DNA of 64,000 nucleotides, taken from Jiella marina (GTDB lineage Bacteria > Pseudomonadota > Alphaproteobacteria > Rhizobiales > Rhizobiaceae). Below, piece by piece: positions 1 through 8,695 of the stretch. The DNA is taken from NCBI RefSeq assembly GCF_024359545.1, contig NZ_JAKQZG010000008.1, positions 180,108 through 244,107 of the forward strand, written 5' to 3'. The notes under the pieces are model-generated. The model was given only the letters and a program-made list of their open reading frames with translations. It had not been told where the DNA came from and ran no database searches. The stretch's first letter is position 1, and every line of letters starts with the position of its first letter. The translations under genes were made by a program, and so were the position numbers.

Positions 1-836
1 GCGCCGACATAGTTCGTCGCGTCCGCAAGCTTGCGGGCATAGCCGGCGAGTTCGCGGCGCTGCTCGTGGTTCAGATACGGCGCCGGCGCGCGCTCGACAA
101 CTTTCTGGTTGCGCCGCTGGATCGAGCAGTCGCGCTCGAAGAGGTCGACCACATTGCCATGGGTGTCGCCAAGGATCTGCACCTCGACATGGCGGGCGCG
201 CTCGACCAGCTTTTCGAGATAGACCTCGTCCTTGCCGAAGGCGGCCTTGGCCTCGCGCTTGGCCTCGATCACCTCGCGTTCGAGGTCTTTCTCCTCGCGG
301 ATGACACGCATGCCGCGGCCGCCGCCGCCCCAGGACGCCTTGAGCATGACCGGGAAGCCGACCTCGGCCGCCATCTCGCGCACCTTGGCCATGTCGTCGG
401 GCAGGGGCTCGGTGGCGGGCACGACCGGAACGCCGACCTCCAGCGCCAGATTGCGGGCCGCCACCTTGTTGCCGAGCCGGCGCATCGTATCGCCCGAGGG
501 ACCGATGAAGGTGATTCCTGCTTCCTGGCAGGCATCGACGAATTCCGGGCTTTCCGACAGAAGGCCGTAGCCGGGATGGATCGCGTCGGCGCCCGACAGC
601 TTGGCGACGCGGAGCACCTCCTCGATCGAGAGATAGCTTTCGATCGGGCCCATGTCCTTGTCGAGATGCGAGCCCCGGCCGACCTGATAACTCTCGTCGG
701 CCTTGAAGCGGTGGAGCGCCAGCTTGTCCTCCTCCGCCCAGATCGCGACCGTCCTCAGCCCCAACTCGTTGGCGGCCCGGAAGACGCGAATGGCGATTTC
801 GGACCGGTTGGCGACGAGGATCTTGCGAATGGCCAC
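1..836 (-). CDS. pyc: Pyruvate carboxylase, N-terminal part (runs off left edge)
   Basis: The reverse strand from a GTG at 836 reads MAIRKILVANRSEIAIRVF and continues open to base 1, giving about 278 residues of the biotin carboxylase domain. Recognisable pieces are the FKADESYQVGRG stretch, the HPGYGLLSE motif and the ATP-grasp glycine loop KASWGGGGRGMR. These fit pyruvate carboxylase, which carboxylates pyruvate to oxaloacetate using biotin, more closely than the separate acetyl-CoA carboxylase subunit AccC. The GTG start is supported by a GGGAGG ribosome site about 8 bases upstream. The carboxyltransferase and biotinyl domains would lie to the left of the window. The gene is transcribed away from the parDE pair. 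Confidence 0.9.
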   Translation of the reverse strand, partial: MAIRKILVANRSEIAIRVFRAANELGLRTVAIWAEEDKLALHRFKADESYQVGRGSHLDKDMGPIESYLSIEEVLRVAKLSGADAIHPGYGLLSESPEFVDACQEAGITFIGPSGDTMRRLGNKVAARNLALEVGVPVVPATEPLPDDMAKVREMAAEVGFPVMLKASWGGGGRGMRVIREEKDLEREVIEAKREAKAAFGKDEVYLEKLVERARHVEVQILGDTHGNVVDLFERDCSIQRRNQKVVERAPAPYLNHEQRRELAGYARKLADATNYVG

Positions 837-981
837 GGAGAACACCTCCCGAAGTGTTGGACAGCGCTCGCCTTATATTCGTTCAGCGAGGATGCACAAG
901 ATTGCGGCGGACCGGGCGATTTCGCAAGTGCGAAGAATGGGAAGTCATGCAAAGAACCGTCTTGCGGCCGGCCAATCGAAT

Positions 982-996
982 TGGCAATCATTGCCA
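982..996. promoter_or_regulatory. Palindromic putative ParD operator
   Basis: TGGCAAT-C-ATTGCCA is a perfect 7-base inverted repeat 31 bases upstream of the parD start. A CATAAT sequence at 995-1000, a plausible -10 box, overlaps its right arm. ParD-type antitoxins usually repress their own promoter through such sites, so autoregulation is inferred; no -35 box was recognised. Confidence 0.5.
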
Positions 997-1027
997 TAAT
1001 TGGGGAGTCGTACAAACGGAGCGAGAC

Positions 1028-1279
1028 ATGGCGACGATGAATGTTTCCCTGCCCGACGCAATGAAAGAATGGGTGGAAGCCCAGGCTGGGACCGGACGCT
1101 ACAGTAACGCCAGCGACTATGTGCGCGACCTCATCCGCCGCGATCAGGACCGCGCCGCAAAAATAGCTCACATGCAAGCCTTGGTGACAGAAGGTCTGGA
1201 GAGCGGCGTCAGCCCCCTCTCCATGGACGATATCGAACTCGCAGCCCGCCGAAATGCCGGTCTCGATCCAGCGGAATGA
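1028..1279 (+). CDS. parD: ParD-like antitoxin
   Basis: An 83-residue protein beginning MATMNVSLPDAMKEWVEAQ, the ribbon-helix-helix DNA-binding start typical of CopG/ParD antitoxins. It is followed by a SNASDYVRDLIRRDQ helix and a C-terminal region expected to wrap the toxin. The frame is open further upstream, but the ATG at 1028 matches the family length and the N-terminal beta strand. Its stop overlaps the toxin start (ATGA at 1276-1279), so the two are translationally coupled, antitoxin first. Role: neutralises ParE and represses the operon (family knowledge). Confidence 0.85.
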   Translation: MATMNVSLPDAMKEWVEAQAGTGRYSNASDYVRDLIRRDQDRAAKIAHMQALVTEGLESGVSPLSMDDIELAARRNAGLDPAE

Positions 1280-1560
1280 TCTACAGGCTGACAGTAAAGG
1301 CGGCGGAGGATATTGAGCGCATTTACGTGGACGGGATACGTCTTTTCGGAGCGGAGCAAGCCGTCCGCTATCATGCGCGCATCCGACAAAGCTTCGAAAC
1401 ACTCGCGCGACATCCAGAGCTCGCCCGCGAGCGAATCGAGTTGAGCACTTCGGTTCGCATCCATCCCTGCGGTACACACATCATCATCTACAAGATCGAC
1501 AAGGAAGGCGTTCTGATCGTTCGCGTTCGCCATGGCCACGAAGATTGGCTCGATAGCTGA
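1276..1560 (+). CDS. parE: ParE-like toxin (RelE/ParE superfamily)
   Basis: A 94-residue protein starting MIYRLTVKAAEDIERIY, with the conserved core RHPELARER and the C-terminal strand IIIYKIDKEGVLIVRVRHG characteristic of ParE. Length and fold match type II toxins of the RelE/ParE superfamily; classic ParE members poison DNA gyrase, while RelE members cut mRNA. The linkage to a ParD-type antitoxin favours the gyrase-poison branch. The gene looks intact. It ends convergent with the EamA gene, with only a weak 5-base hairpin between them. Confidence 0.85.
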   Translation: MIYRLTVKAAEDIERIYVDGIRLFGAEQAVRYHARIRQSFETLARHPELARERIELSTSVRIHPCGTHIIIYKIDKEGVLIVRVRHGHEDWLDS

Positions 1561-1617
1561 TCTCTGATTTCGTGTGAACTAATCACCGGGGACGCCGGTA
1601 ACTCTGCTGTCTCCGCC

Positions 1618-2502
1618 TCACCGATTGCGCAACAGCGGCGTCTTTTGCGGCCAGACGGTCTTTTCCTTCTCGCGCACGAAGGTGAAGAGACCGGAGATGC
1701 CGACCAGCGCCATCCCGACCATCGCGAGGACGTCGGGATATTCTCCGAAGAACGCCGCGCCGAGGACCGCCGCCCAGATGATCTGGCTGTACTGGGTGGG
1801 CGCGACGCTGGAGGCCGGGGCGAGGCGGGTGGCGAAGACGAGGAGGAGATGCGCCAGGCCGACGACGAGGCCGCCGAAAAGCAGCAGCGGCCAGAGATCG
1901 AGGCTCGGCGTGGCGAAACTCGGAATCATGAGGAGGCCGTTGACGACGATGGCGGCGACGAGCACCGCGCCGATCAGCGTCACGCGTCTTTCGCTTGGCC
2001 CCAGCACGCGCAGGACCAGCACGGTGGCAGCCCCGCAGATCGCGACGCCGATGGCGGCGAAATGGCCGGGCAGGATCTCGCGAAAGCCCGGCCGCACGAC
2101 GAGAAGCACGCCCGCCAGGCCCCCGAACACCGCGAGCCAGCGGCGCCAGCCGATCTCTTCCTTCAACACCACGAAAGAAAACACCGTGACGAAGATCGGC
2201 AGGAGGAAGATCAGGGCGTAGGCTTCGGCGAGCGGGAGCGTCGTGAAGGCGACGACGCCGAGTATTCCGCCCATCGTGCCGCTCGCCATGCGGAGCACCA
2301 GAAGCCCCGGTCGTTTCGGCACGAAGACGTTCGACCAATTGTCCTCGGGGCGCTTGGTGAAGAGCGCCGGGATCAGCGCGAAGAGCGAGATGAAGAATCC
2401 GATCTCGAAGACCGGCAGCCGATCACCGATCGCTTTCAGCGTGGCATCACCGCATGCAAACGAGAAATACGCCGCGAAGGCGAGGAGAATGCCGATTTGC
2501 AT
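1618..2502 (-). CDS. EamA/DMT-family transporter
   Basis: About 294 residues from the ATG at 2502 (MQIGILLAFAAYFSFACGDATLK). It has ten hydrophobic segments in two five-helix halves, the duplicated EamA layout of drug/metabolite transporters. The conserved first-helix pattern and the LAEAYALIFLLPIFVTVFSF and GVLLVVRP segments fit the family. The substrate cannot be read from the sequence; relatives export amino acids, metabolites or drugs. The open frame extends to 2583, but those extra 27 residues are hydrophilic and unlike the family start, so the inner ATG is preferred. Inner-membrane protein. Confidence 0.85.
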   Translation of the reverse strand: MQIGILLAFAAYFSFACGDATLKAIGDRLPVFEIGFFISLFALIPALFTKRPEDNWSNVFVPKRPGLLVLRMASGTMGGILGVVAFTTLPLAEAYALIFLLPIFVTVFSFVVLKEEIGWRRWLAVFGGLAGVLLVVRPGFREILPGHFAAIGVAICGAATVLVLRVLGPSERRVTLIGAVLVAAIVVNGLLMIPSFATPSLDLWPLLLFGGLVVGLAHLLLVFATRLAPASSVAPTQYSQIIWAAVLGAAFFGEYPDVLAMVGMALVGISGLFTFVREKEKTVWPQKTPLLRNR

Positions 2503-2651
2503 GGAGAGGCTCGATCGGAAGGAGGTTCCATCCCGATACTGCCGATGATCCGCCCCAGGCAAGCGCACGTTTCGCGACGTCACGATATAATGCGGGACCG
2601 TTCTTCGCGGGCAACAGAATGGGCGCGCTCAACAGAATGGGAATGAAAGAT

Positions 2652-2702
2652 TGCAAACACGAAAAAGGGCAGCGAGGGGGGAGCTGCCCTTTTTCGTTTG
2701 CA
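2652..2702. terminator. Bidirectional intrinsic terminator
   Basis: A long inverted repeat: CGAAAAAGGGCAGC pairs with GCTGCCCTTTTTCG, flanked by TGCAAAC and GTTTGCA arms. A run of five T follows the GC-rich part on both strands. No gene ends next to it on either strand: the EamA gene starts at 2502 and is transcribed away, and rbfA starts at 3172. Confidence 0.8.
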
Positions 2703-3171
2703 TTGTGCGATCGAGGGGGATGATCGCTTGGGGGTGCCTGAATAATGCGCCAACCGAATAGGGGTTCCCGCGAAGACGAATTTTTTTCAGATTTTTTCGA
2801 GCCTCTTTCGAAACTCCGCTCTCCCGGCGTTTGAACGTCCTTGCGGGATGCATTTCGTGGCCTGACGATCGGCTCCGACCGCGGTCTCCTCTGGTTCGTT
2901 CCACCCGATCCTATTGTTCGCCCAGAATGGCCGTGGTGCGGTTCCGATCCGGGATTTCGCGCCCGCCTTGCCTCGGCCCGTGATTTTGCGTATCAGGGCG
3001 CCCGTTCTTCGACAGTTTCGTGCGGCGTTCCGGCCGGGTCGAAACGGCGTAGCCTTACCGGCCCGCCGCATCATGTCGAAGCCAATCATTCGAATGAACG
3101 AAACGGTCATTCCGTCCAACCGCACGGGTTCGAGCCCCGTCTTTCGTCCGCACTTATTCGACAGGTAGAAT
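2703..3171. other. Gene-poor gap before rbfA
   Basis: About 470 bases (670 counting the part left of the terminator) without a convincing gene. Open frames on both strands have no family features and no remnant of infB, the usual gene upstream of rbfA, was recognised. The only structured stretch is the tRNA-like fold at 3098-3147. The rbfA leader and promoter must lie here, but no clear promoter was seen. Confidence 0.6.
3098..3147 (+). other. tRNA-like three-helix fold (T-arm plus acceptor-like stem)
   Basis: ACGGG-TTCGAGC-CCCGT (3124-3140) is an ideal tRNA T-arm: five pairs and a 7-base loop. An outer 6-pair stem joins ACGAAA (3098-3103) to TTTCGT (3142-3147). A small ACGG/CCGT hairpin (3103-3115, sharing base 3103) fills the interior. 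There is no D-arm or anticodon arm, so it is not a functional tRNA. It may be a decayed tRNA end, an rbfA leader structure, or chance. Confidence 0.35.
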
Positions 3172-3630
3172 TTGGCCCGGAAATCCACCACCCGGAAATC
3201 GTCCTCGGCTCCGTCGCAGCGCATGCTGTCCGTGGGCGAGAAGGTGCGCCACGCGCTGACCGAGATCTTCCAGCGCGGCGAGATCCGCGATCCGCTTCTC
3301 GAGAAGGCCGTCGTTTCGGTCTCGGAAGTGCGGATGTCGCCCGACCTGAAGCTCGCGACCGCCTACGTGACCGTGCTCGGCCAGGACGAGACCAAGCCCT
3401 TCGTCGACGCCTTGAACAAGAACGCGCGGTTCATTCGCGGACGTCTGACGCCGGCGTTGAAGGAAATGAAATACATGCCGGAGGTGCGGTTCCGCACCGA
3501 CACCTCCTTCGACAATTTTGCCAGGATCGACGCGCTCCTGAAGTCGCCCGAGGTCCAACGCGACCTCGACCATGGCGACGATGAGGACGGCGCGGCGCCG
3601 GCGGATCACGAACACGGAGAGAAGAACTGA
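3172..3630 (+). CDS. rbfA: Ribosome-binding factor A
   Basis: A 152-residue protein. The core [21 protein letters not shown] and [21 protein letters not shown] is the KH-type RbfA fold, which matures 16S rRNA and the 30S subunit. The TTG start at 3172 is chosen because the preceding SSAPSQRML sequence is conserved in alphaproteobacterial RbfA; an internal ATG at 3223 would remove it. The tail is acidic and His-rich ([18 protein letters not shown]). The stop overlaps the truB start by one base. infB, normally directly upstream, is absent. Confidence 0.92.
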   Translation: MARKSTTRKSSSAPSQRMLSVGEKVRHALTEIFQRGEIRDPLLEKAVVSVSEVRMSPDLKLATAYVTVLGQDETKPFVDALNKNARFIRGRLTPALKEMKYMPEVRFRTDTSFDNFARIDALLKSPEVQRDLDHGDDEDGAAPADHEHGEKN

Positions 3631-4613
3631 TGGCACGGCGCGGCAAGAAGCCCAAGGGGCGGCCGATCAATGGCTGGATCATCCTCGACAAGCCGAAGGG
3701 CATGGGTTCGACGGATGCGGTGGCCAAGCTGAAATGGCTCTATTTCGCCCAGAAGGCGGGCCATGCCGGCACGCTCGATCCGCTTGCCTCCGGCATGCTG
3801 CCGATCGCGCTGGGTGACGCGACCAAGACCGTTCCCTTCGTCATGGACGGGCGCAAGGTCTATCGCTTCACCGTGCGCTGGGGCGCGGAGACGACGACCG
3901 ACGACACCGAAGGCCCGGTGACAAAGACCGCCGACGAACGCCCCGCGCGCGCTGAGATCGAAGCGGCCATGTCCCACTATATCGGGGAAATCACCCAGGT
4001 TCCGCCAACCTTTTCGGCGGTGAAGATCGCCGGCGAGCGCGCCTATGATCTCGCCCGCGAGGGCGAGACCGTGGAGATCCAGCCCCGCACCGTCGTCGTC
4101 CACCGGCTCGAGATCGTCGACATGCCCGACGCCGAAACGACGGTGTTCGAGGCCGAATGCGGCAAGGGCACCTATGTGCGCGCAATCGCCCGCGACATGG
4201 GCCGCGAACTCGGCTGCTACGGCCATGTCACGGATCTGCGCCGCGTCGCCGTCGGTGCGTTTTCCGAAGACGACCTGGTGCCGCTGGACGAGCTGGAGGC
4301 CGCCGCCGAAGAGGGCCGCGAGGAACTCGATGCCGAAGCCATCGAGTCCGGCGCCAAGGCGCGGGTCGTCGATTTCGCCCCGCTCGACGAATACCTGGTC
4401 GAGCCGGCGGCGGCGCTCGCCGATCTTTACGAGGTGATGCTCTCGGACGATCAGGCAAGTCGCGTCCTGTCCGGCAATCCGGTGATCCTGAGAGGCCGCG
4501 ACGCTCCGGTCTTCTGCGAGGAGGCCTTCGCCACGGGCCACGGCCGACTGATCGCGTTGGGAGCCATCGAACAGGGCTCCTTCAAGCCGAAACGGGTCTT
4601 TGCCGGGCGCTGA
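3630..4613 (+). CDS. truB: tRNA pseudouridine(55) synthase
   Basis: A 327-residue protein. The catalytic loop [12 protein letters not shown] places the nucleophilic Asp at about residue 50, after the N-terminal [16 protein letters not shown] motif. TruB converts U55 of the T-loop to pseudouridine and acts as a tRNA chaperone. Insert regions and the C-terminal PUA-like part match the usual 300-330 residue length. It is translationally coupled to rbfA (TGATG). rpsO and pnp, which usually follow in this order, are missing here; a hairpin follows the stop instead. Confidence 0.95.
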   Translation: MARRGKKPKGRPINGWIILDKPKGMGSTDAVAKLKWLYFAQKAGHAGTLDPLASGMLPIALGDATKTVPFVMDGRKVYRFTVRWGAETTTDDTEGPVTKTADERPARAEIEAAMSHYIGEITQVPPTFSAVKIAGERAYDLAREGETVEIQPRTVVVHRLEIVDMPDAETTVFEAECGKGTYVRAIARDMGRELGCYGHVTDLRRVAVGAFSEDDLVPLDELEAAAEEGREELDAEAIESGAKARVVDFAPLDEYLVEPAAALADLYEVMLSDDQASRVLSGNPVILRGRDAPVFCEEAFATGHGRLIALGAIEQGSFKPKRVFAGR

Positions 4614-4619
4614 TCGCCA

Positions 4620-4640
4620 CCGACGGCGAGGGGCCGTCGG
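4620..4640. terminator. Hairpin after truB
   Basis: CCGACGGC and GCCGTCGG form an 8-pair stem with a 5-base loop, starting 6 bases after the truB stop. There is no T-tract, so it is a terminator candidate or 3'-end protecting stem rather than a classic intrinsic terminator. Confidence 0.5.
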
Positions 4641-4706
4641 AACCTCATGGCCGACTTCCCGCTTGTTCCCGCTCGTGAAGACCGGAAACGGCGGAGACGC
4701 GGCCAT

Positions 4707-5795
4707 ATGATCAAGGTGCCGGGGCACAAGAGGCGAAAGAAGAAGCGCGAGGCGGCCAAGCGCTCGGCCGTGGGGGCGCCTCCGGGCGAACTCGTCGCCG
4801 ATCCGCACGCCTCCCAATCCCGGCTCACTGCAATCGGGCTCGGCAATGGCCGCAATCTGAAGCGCGAGGCGGTCAGCCTGGAGGAAGCTCTCGCGCTTCG
4901 GAGCGAATGGCCGCTCCTCTGGCTCGACTGCGCCGGGCTCGCCGACATCGATCTGATCGAGCGGATCGGCGCAGCCTTCGGCCTTCATCCCCTATCCCTC
5001 GAAGACGTGGTCAACACCGACCAGCGGCCGAAATGCGAGGCCTATGAGGCGCATGCCTTCGTGGTCATGCGGATGCTGTCGGGCGAGGAGAGCGAACAGC
5101 TTTCCGTGTTCTTCGGCGAGGGCTTCGTCCTGACTTTTCAGGAGCGGCCAGCGGATGTCTTCGATCCCGTGCGCGCACGTATCGCCAAGGGCGCGCCGCG
5201 GCTTCACAATGGCGGCGCGGACTATCTCGCCTATGCGCTGATCGACGCCGTTGTCGACGCCTATTTCCCGCTGGTCGATACCCAGGCCGACCGGATCGAC
5301 GGGCTCGAGGATGCGATCTTCGAGGATGTCGACGCGGTGCAGGTGCCCGAACTCCACCATATGCGCCGCGAGATGCTGACCATGCGTCGCTACCTTCGCC
5401 CCACGCGGGACGCTCTGGGCGTCATCCTGCGCCTGGATCGCCCTTGGCTGAACGACGAGACCAAGGTCTATTTCGGCGACGTCCAGGATCACTGCGACCA
5501 GCTGATCGATCTGAACGACACCTATCGCGATACGGCGGCCGGGCTCATCGACCTGCACATGACGCTTTCGGCCGCCCAGACCAACGAGGTGATCAATCTG
5601 CTCACCATCGTCTCGACGATCTTCATCCCCTTGAGCTTTCTCGCCGGCCTTTGGGGCATGAACTTCAATCCCGAGCTTTCCGACTGGAACATGCCGCTGA
5701 CCCAGTCGCCGATCGGCTATCCGCTCGCGCTTGGCCTGATGCTCGTTCTGGCGGTCGGCTTGCTGGTCTATTTCAAGAAAAGGCGCTGGATCTGA
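4707..5795 (+). CDS. corA: CorA/ZntB-family divalent cation transporter
   Basis: About 362 residues. The C-terminal signature GLWGMNF, followed by a last membrane helix and a basic KKRRWI end, is the CorA-family GMN pore motif. The preceding helix (NLLTIVSTIFIPLSFLAGL) is the pore-lining TM1. The N-terminal cytoplasmic funnel includes PLSLEDVVNTDQRPKCEAYE. Members move Mg2+, Co2+ or Zn2+; the sequence alone does not separate CorA from ZntB. An ATG at 4647 is also in frame, but it lies just after the truB hairpin with no ribosome site; GGAG before 4707 favours the inner start. Confidence 0.88.
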   Translation: MIKVPGHKRRKKKREAAKRSAVGAPPGELVADPHASQSRLTAIGLGNGRNLKREAVSLEEALALRSEWPLLWLDCAGLADIDLIERIGAAFGLHPLSLEDVVNTDQRPKCEAYEAHAFVVMRMLSGEESEQLSVFFGEGFVLTFQERPADVFDPVRARIAKGAPRLHNGGADYLAYALIDAVVDAYFPLVDTQADRIDGLEDAIFEDVDAVQVPELHHMRREMLTMRRYLRPTRDALGVILRLDRPWLNDETKVYFGDVQDHCDQLIDLNDTYRDTAAGLIDLHMTLSAAQTNEVINLLTIVSTIFIPLSFLAGLWGMNFNPELSDWNMPLTQSPIGYPLALGLMLVLAVGLLVYFKKRRWI

Positions 5796-5797
5796 TC

Positions 5798-6730
5798 ATG
5801 CTGACAACCCAAGCCAAAGCCGTGCTGGCCGATCTCGCCCGCAAGAGTAGCGCCCAGATCGACCCCGCCGACGATGCGCAGAAGCTGGCGCAAGCGCGGG
5901 CTCTGACCGGGTCGCTGGCTGATTATTCCGGGACGGCGCCGGCGGAGGTGACCGCGGAGGAAGTCGAGCTGGACGATCTGGCCGGCCCGATCCGCGTCCG
6001 GCTCTATCGACCGGGGGAGGGCGGCGAGTGTCTTCTCATCTGGTATCATGGTGGCGGCGCCATGGCCGGCTCCCTCGACAGCCACGACACGGCGCTTCGG
6101 CAGCTCTCTGCCGCCACGGGGCGCGTGATCGCGTCGGTGGATTATCGTCTCGCCCCTGAGCATGTTTCTCCGGCTCCGCAGCAGGACTGCATTGCCGCGA
6201 CGCGGGCGCTACTCGCCCGTGCCAGGGAATTCGGCTGCGATCCGGATCGGGTCGCGATCGGCGGCGATTCCATCGGCGGGCTGTTCGCGGCCGTGGTGGC
6301 GATCGCGCTCCGCGACGCCGGCGAAGCGATGCCCTCGGCCATGATCATGCTCTATCCGAACACCGATCTGAGGCCCGATCGCCCTTTCGCCTCGCTCGAC
6401 AGCGAGGCCGGAAACGTGATGACACGCGAATCCCTCGCCTATGAGAACACGCTCTTCGTCCCGCGCGTCGAGGACCGCACCGATCCGTCCGTCTCGCCGC
6501 TGCTGGCGCCCGATCTGTCGCGGCTGCCGTCGACGCTGCTCGTTCTCTGCGAGCACGACCCGCTGCGCGACGAGGGCGAGGCCTTCGGCCGTCGGCTGGC
6601 CGAGGCCGGGGTCCGGCTGGAACAGCGCCTCTACCCGGGCATGATCCACGGCTTCCTGCAGATGGACGGTTGGATCGAGACTGCAGCGGATTTGCGGACC
6701 GACATTGCCCACTTCCTGTCCTCGCATTGA
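5798..6730 (+). CDS. Alpha/beta hydrolase, HSL-type esterase
   Basis: A 310-residue hydrolase. The oxyanion-hole motif HGGG is at about 84-87, the nucleophile elbow GDSIGG has Ser at about 158, and the acid and base residues lie in CEHDPLRDE and GMIHGF. This is the hormone-sensitive-lipase (family IV) layout, which cleaves short-chain carboxyl esters; the natural substrate is unknown. No signal peptide, so cytoplasmic. It starts 3 bases after the CorA stop, making an operon likely. Confidence 0.85.
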   Translation: MLTTQAKAVLADLARKSSAQIDPADDAQKLAQARALTGSLADYSGTAPAEVTAEEVELDDLAGPIRVRLYRPGEGGECLLIWYHGGGAMAGSLDSHDTALRQLSAATGRVIASVDYRLAPEHVSPAPQQDCIAATRALLARAREFGCDPDRVAIGGDSIGGLFAAVVAIALRDAGEAMPSAMIMLYPNTDLRPDRPFASLDSEAGNVMTRESLAYENTLFVPRVEDRTDPSVSPLLAPDLSRLPSTLLVLCEHDPLRDEGEAFGRRLAEAGVRLEQRLYPGMIHGFLQMDGWIETAADLRTDIAHFLSSH

Positions 6731-6772
6731 GGGAAGCGTCGCCGAACGAGCGATGAGGGCCAGGAGACCGCC

Positions 6773-7723
6773 TCAGCCGAGCGCGGGCAGGCCGAGATCC
6801 GATCTGCGGGGAAGGTCGGCCCCCTTGCGCGAGCAGGTGACGGCGGCGGCGCTGATGGCGAATTTCAGCAGTTCCTCGACATCCTCGGTGGAAAAACCCG
6901 CGATCGCCTCGCGGCGCAACGCGTTGCGTTCCTTGAGGCCCGCGAGCAGTGCGGCCTGGAACGTGTCGCCCGCCCCGACCGTATCGACGACATTCACCTG
7001 CTGTCCCGGCGCCATGGCGGAGACGCCGTTCGCCGTGCCCGCGACGGCGCCCTGTTCGCCGAGCGTGACGACGGCCATCTGGGCGCCCGCGGCGATCCAG
7101 TCGGCAATCACGCTTTCGGCTGCCCGGCCGGGATAGAGCTGCGCCAAATCCTCCTCGCTCGCCTTCACGAGGCTGGCGAGCGGCACGATCTCGTCGACCT
7201 TGGCCCGCCAGACGTCGAGGTCCGGCTCGATCGAGGCACGGACATTCGGGTCGTAGGAGATGAAGCGGCGCGGGGCCTCCTGCTTGACCAGCCGCACCAG
7301 CGCCGAGGCCGTCGGCTCGGTCACCGTGGAATAGGAGGCGAGGTGGACCGCCTCCAGTTCCTCGGGAAAACTGTTGGGCACTTCGTCGGGCTCGATCGAG
7401 CGATCGGCGGTTCCTTCGATATAGAAGGCGTAAGCCGCCGAGCCGTCCGGACCCAGCGAGACCATGGCGAGCGTCGTCTGCCGATCCGTCGGGATCAGGA
7501 AGCGCTGGTCGATCCTTTCGCGCTCCATGAAGCCGCGCACCTTCTCGCCGAACAGGTCGCACGACATCTTGGTGAAGAAGGCGGAGTGATGCCCGAGCCG
7601 GGCAAGCCCCAGCGCGACGTTGAGCGGCGAGCCGCCGACCCGGCCAGACAGGGAAGCGGCCGCGACGTCGTCGGTGGGCTGGGCGAAGAGATCGAACAGG
7701 CAATCTCCGCAACTGAGAAACAT
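6773..7723 (-). CDS. PfkB-family carbohydrate kinase (fructokinase-like)
   Basis: A 316-residue protein. The N-terminal GGSPLNVALGLARLG and the C-terminal DTVGAGDTF motif, with the catalytic Asp and anion hole, define the PfkB/ribokinase fold. Overall sequence resembles bacterial fructokinases, which phosphorylate fructose with ATP. No sugar transporter or other sugar enzyme is adjacent, so the substrate is inferred. It is convergent with the esterase gene and divergent from pcaD. Confidence 0.85.
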   Translation of the reverse strand: MFLSCGDCLFDLFAQPTDDVAAASLSGRVGGSPLNVALGLARLGHHSAFFTKMSCDLFGEKVRGFMERERIDQRFLIPTDRQTTLAMVSLGPDGSAAYAFYIEGTADRSIEPDEVPNSFPEELEAVHLASYSTVTEPTASALVRLVKQEAPRRFISYDPNVRASIEPDLDVWRAKVDEIVPLASLVKASEEDLAQLYPGRAAESVIADWIAAGAQMAVVTLGEQGAVAGTANGVSAMAPGQQVNVVDTVGAGDTFQAALLAGLKERNALRREAIAGFSTEDVEELLKFAISAAAVTCSRKGADLPRRSDLGLPALG

Positions 7724-7888
7724 GGACGACCCTTTCGGATGGCTTTTGGCGCTTAGCCCCAGCCGCTAGCAGGAATGCCGCGTCCAGAAAAGAGAACGCA
7801 CCCTTCCTTCGTCTGTCCCGCCCCCTATGATCCGCCCGACCGGGTGTCCGAGATCCCGGTTGTTCTCGAAGACGATGCGGAGGCCTTC

Positions 7889-8695
7889 ATGCCATTCGAT
7901 CGGATCAATGGAATCGTGCTCCACCATCGTGCCGACGGGCCTGCGGATGCGCCGGTGATCGTACTCGTCAATTCGCTCGGGTCGGATTTTCGGATCTGGG
8001 AAGCGGTGAGCGTTCGATTGGCCGAACGCTACCGCGTCATCCGCTACGACAAGCGCGGTCATGGCCTGTCCGAGGTGCCGCCGGCCCCCTACGGCATGGA
8101 GGATCATTCGGCCGATCTCGCCGGAGTTCTGGATCACTACGGCGTGTCGAAGGCGCTGCTGGTGGGATTGTCGATCGGCGGGCCGATCGCGCTCGGCGTG
8201 GTCGCCGAGGCCCCCGATCGGGTGGCTGGTCTGGTGATGATGGACACGGCCCCGAAGATCGGCACCAGCGAGGCCTGGAACGAAAGGATCGCCGCGATCG
8301 AGGAGGACGGGATCGCCGCCATCGCCGACGGCATCCTCGCCCGCTGGTTCACCCCGGCCTATCGCAACGCCGGCAATCCGGCCTTCATCGGCTATTCCAA
8401 CATGCTCCTGAACTCGCCGGTGGCCGGTTATCTCGGCAGTTGCGCAGCGCTGCGCGATTCCGATCTGACGGAGGCCGCGCGGGCAGTCACGGTGCCGACC
8501 CTCTGCCTCGTTGGCGATCAGGACGGTTCCACCCCACCGGATCTCGTCCGCCAGACCGCCGAGACGATCCCCGGTGCGCGTTTCGAAATCATCGAAGGTG
8601 CGGGGCATCTGCCCTGCATCGAGCAGGCCGAGGTGACCGCCGGGCATATCGCGCGTTTCGCCGAGGGCATCTTCGGCAAGGCGAGCCCCGCGTGA
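7889..8695 (+). CDS. pcaD: 3-oxoadipate enol-lactonase
   Basis: A 268-residue alpha/beta hydrolase. It has RYDKRGHGLSEVP, the nucleophile elbow GLSIGG and the C-terminal GAGHLPCIEQ histidine, as in PcaD. That enzyme opens 3-oxoadipate enol-lactone in the protocatechuate branch of the beta-ketoadipate pathway. The ATG at 7889 is chosen for its GGAGG ribosome site and family length; an ATG at 7775 would add 38 atypical residues. Its stop overlaps pcaB (GTGA), which supports the pca assignment. pcaC, pcaG and pcaH are not present in the window. Confidence 0.85.
   Translation: MPFDRINGIVLHHRADGPADAPVIVLVNSLGSDFRIWEAVSVRLAERYRVIRYDKRGHGLSEVPPAPYGMEDHSADLAGVLDHYGVSKALLVGLSIGGPIALGVVAEAPDRVAGLVMMDTAPKIGTSEAWNERIAAIEEDGIAAIADGILARWFTPAYRNAGNPAFIGYSNMLLNSPVAGYLGSCAALRDSDLTEAARAVTVPTLCLVGDQDGSTPPDLVRQTAETIPGARFEIIEGAGHLPCIEQAEVTAGHIARFAEGIFGKASPA

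Noticed and set aside
66..1040. Long plus-strand reading frame opposite pyc
   Set aside because: It is the complement of the biotin carboxylase coding region with no domain features.
3098..3150. Functional tRNA gene
   Set aside because: T-arm and acceptor-like stem are present, but there is no room for D and anticodon arms.
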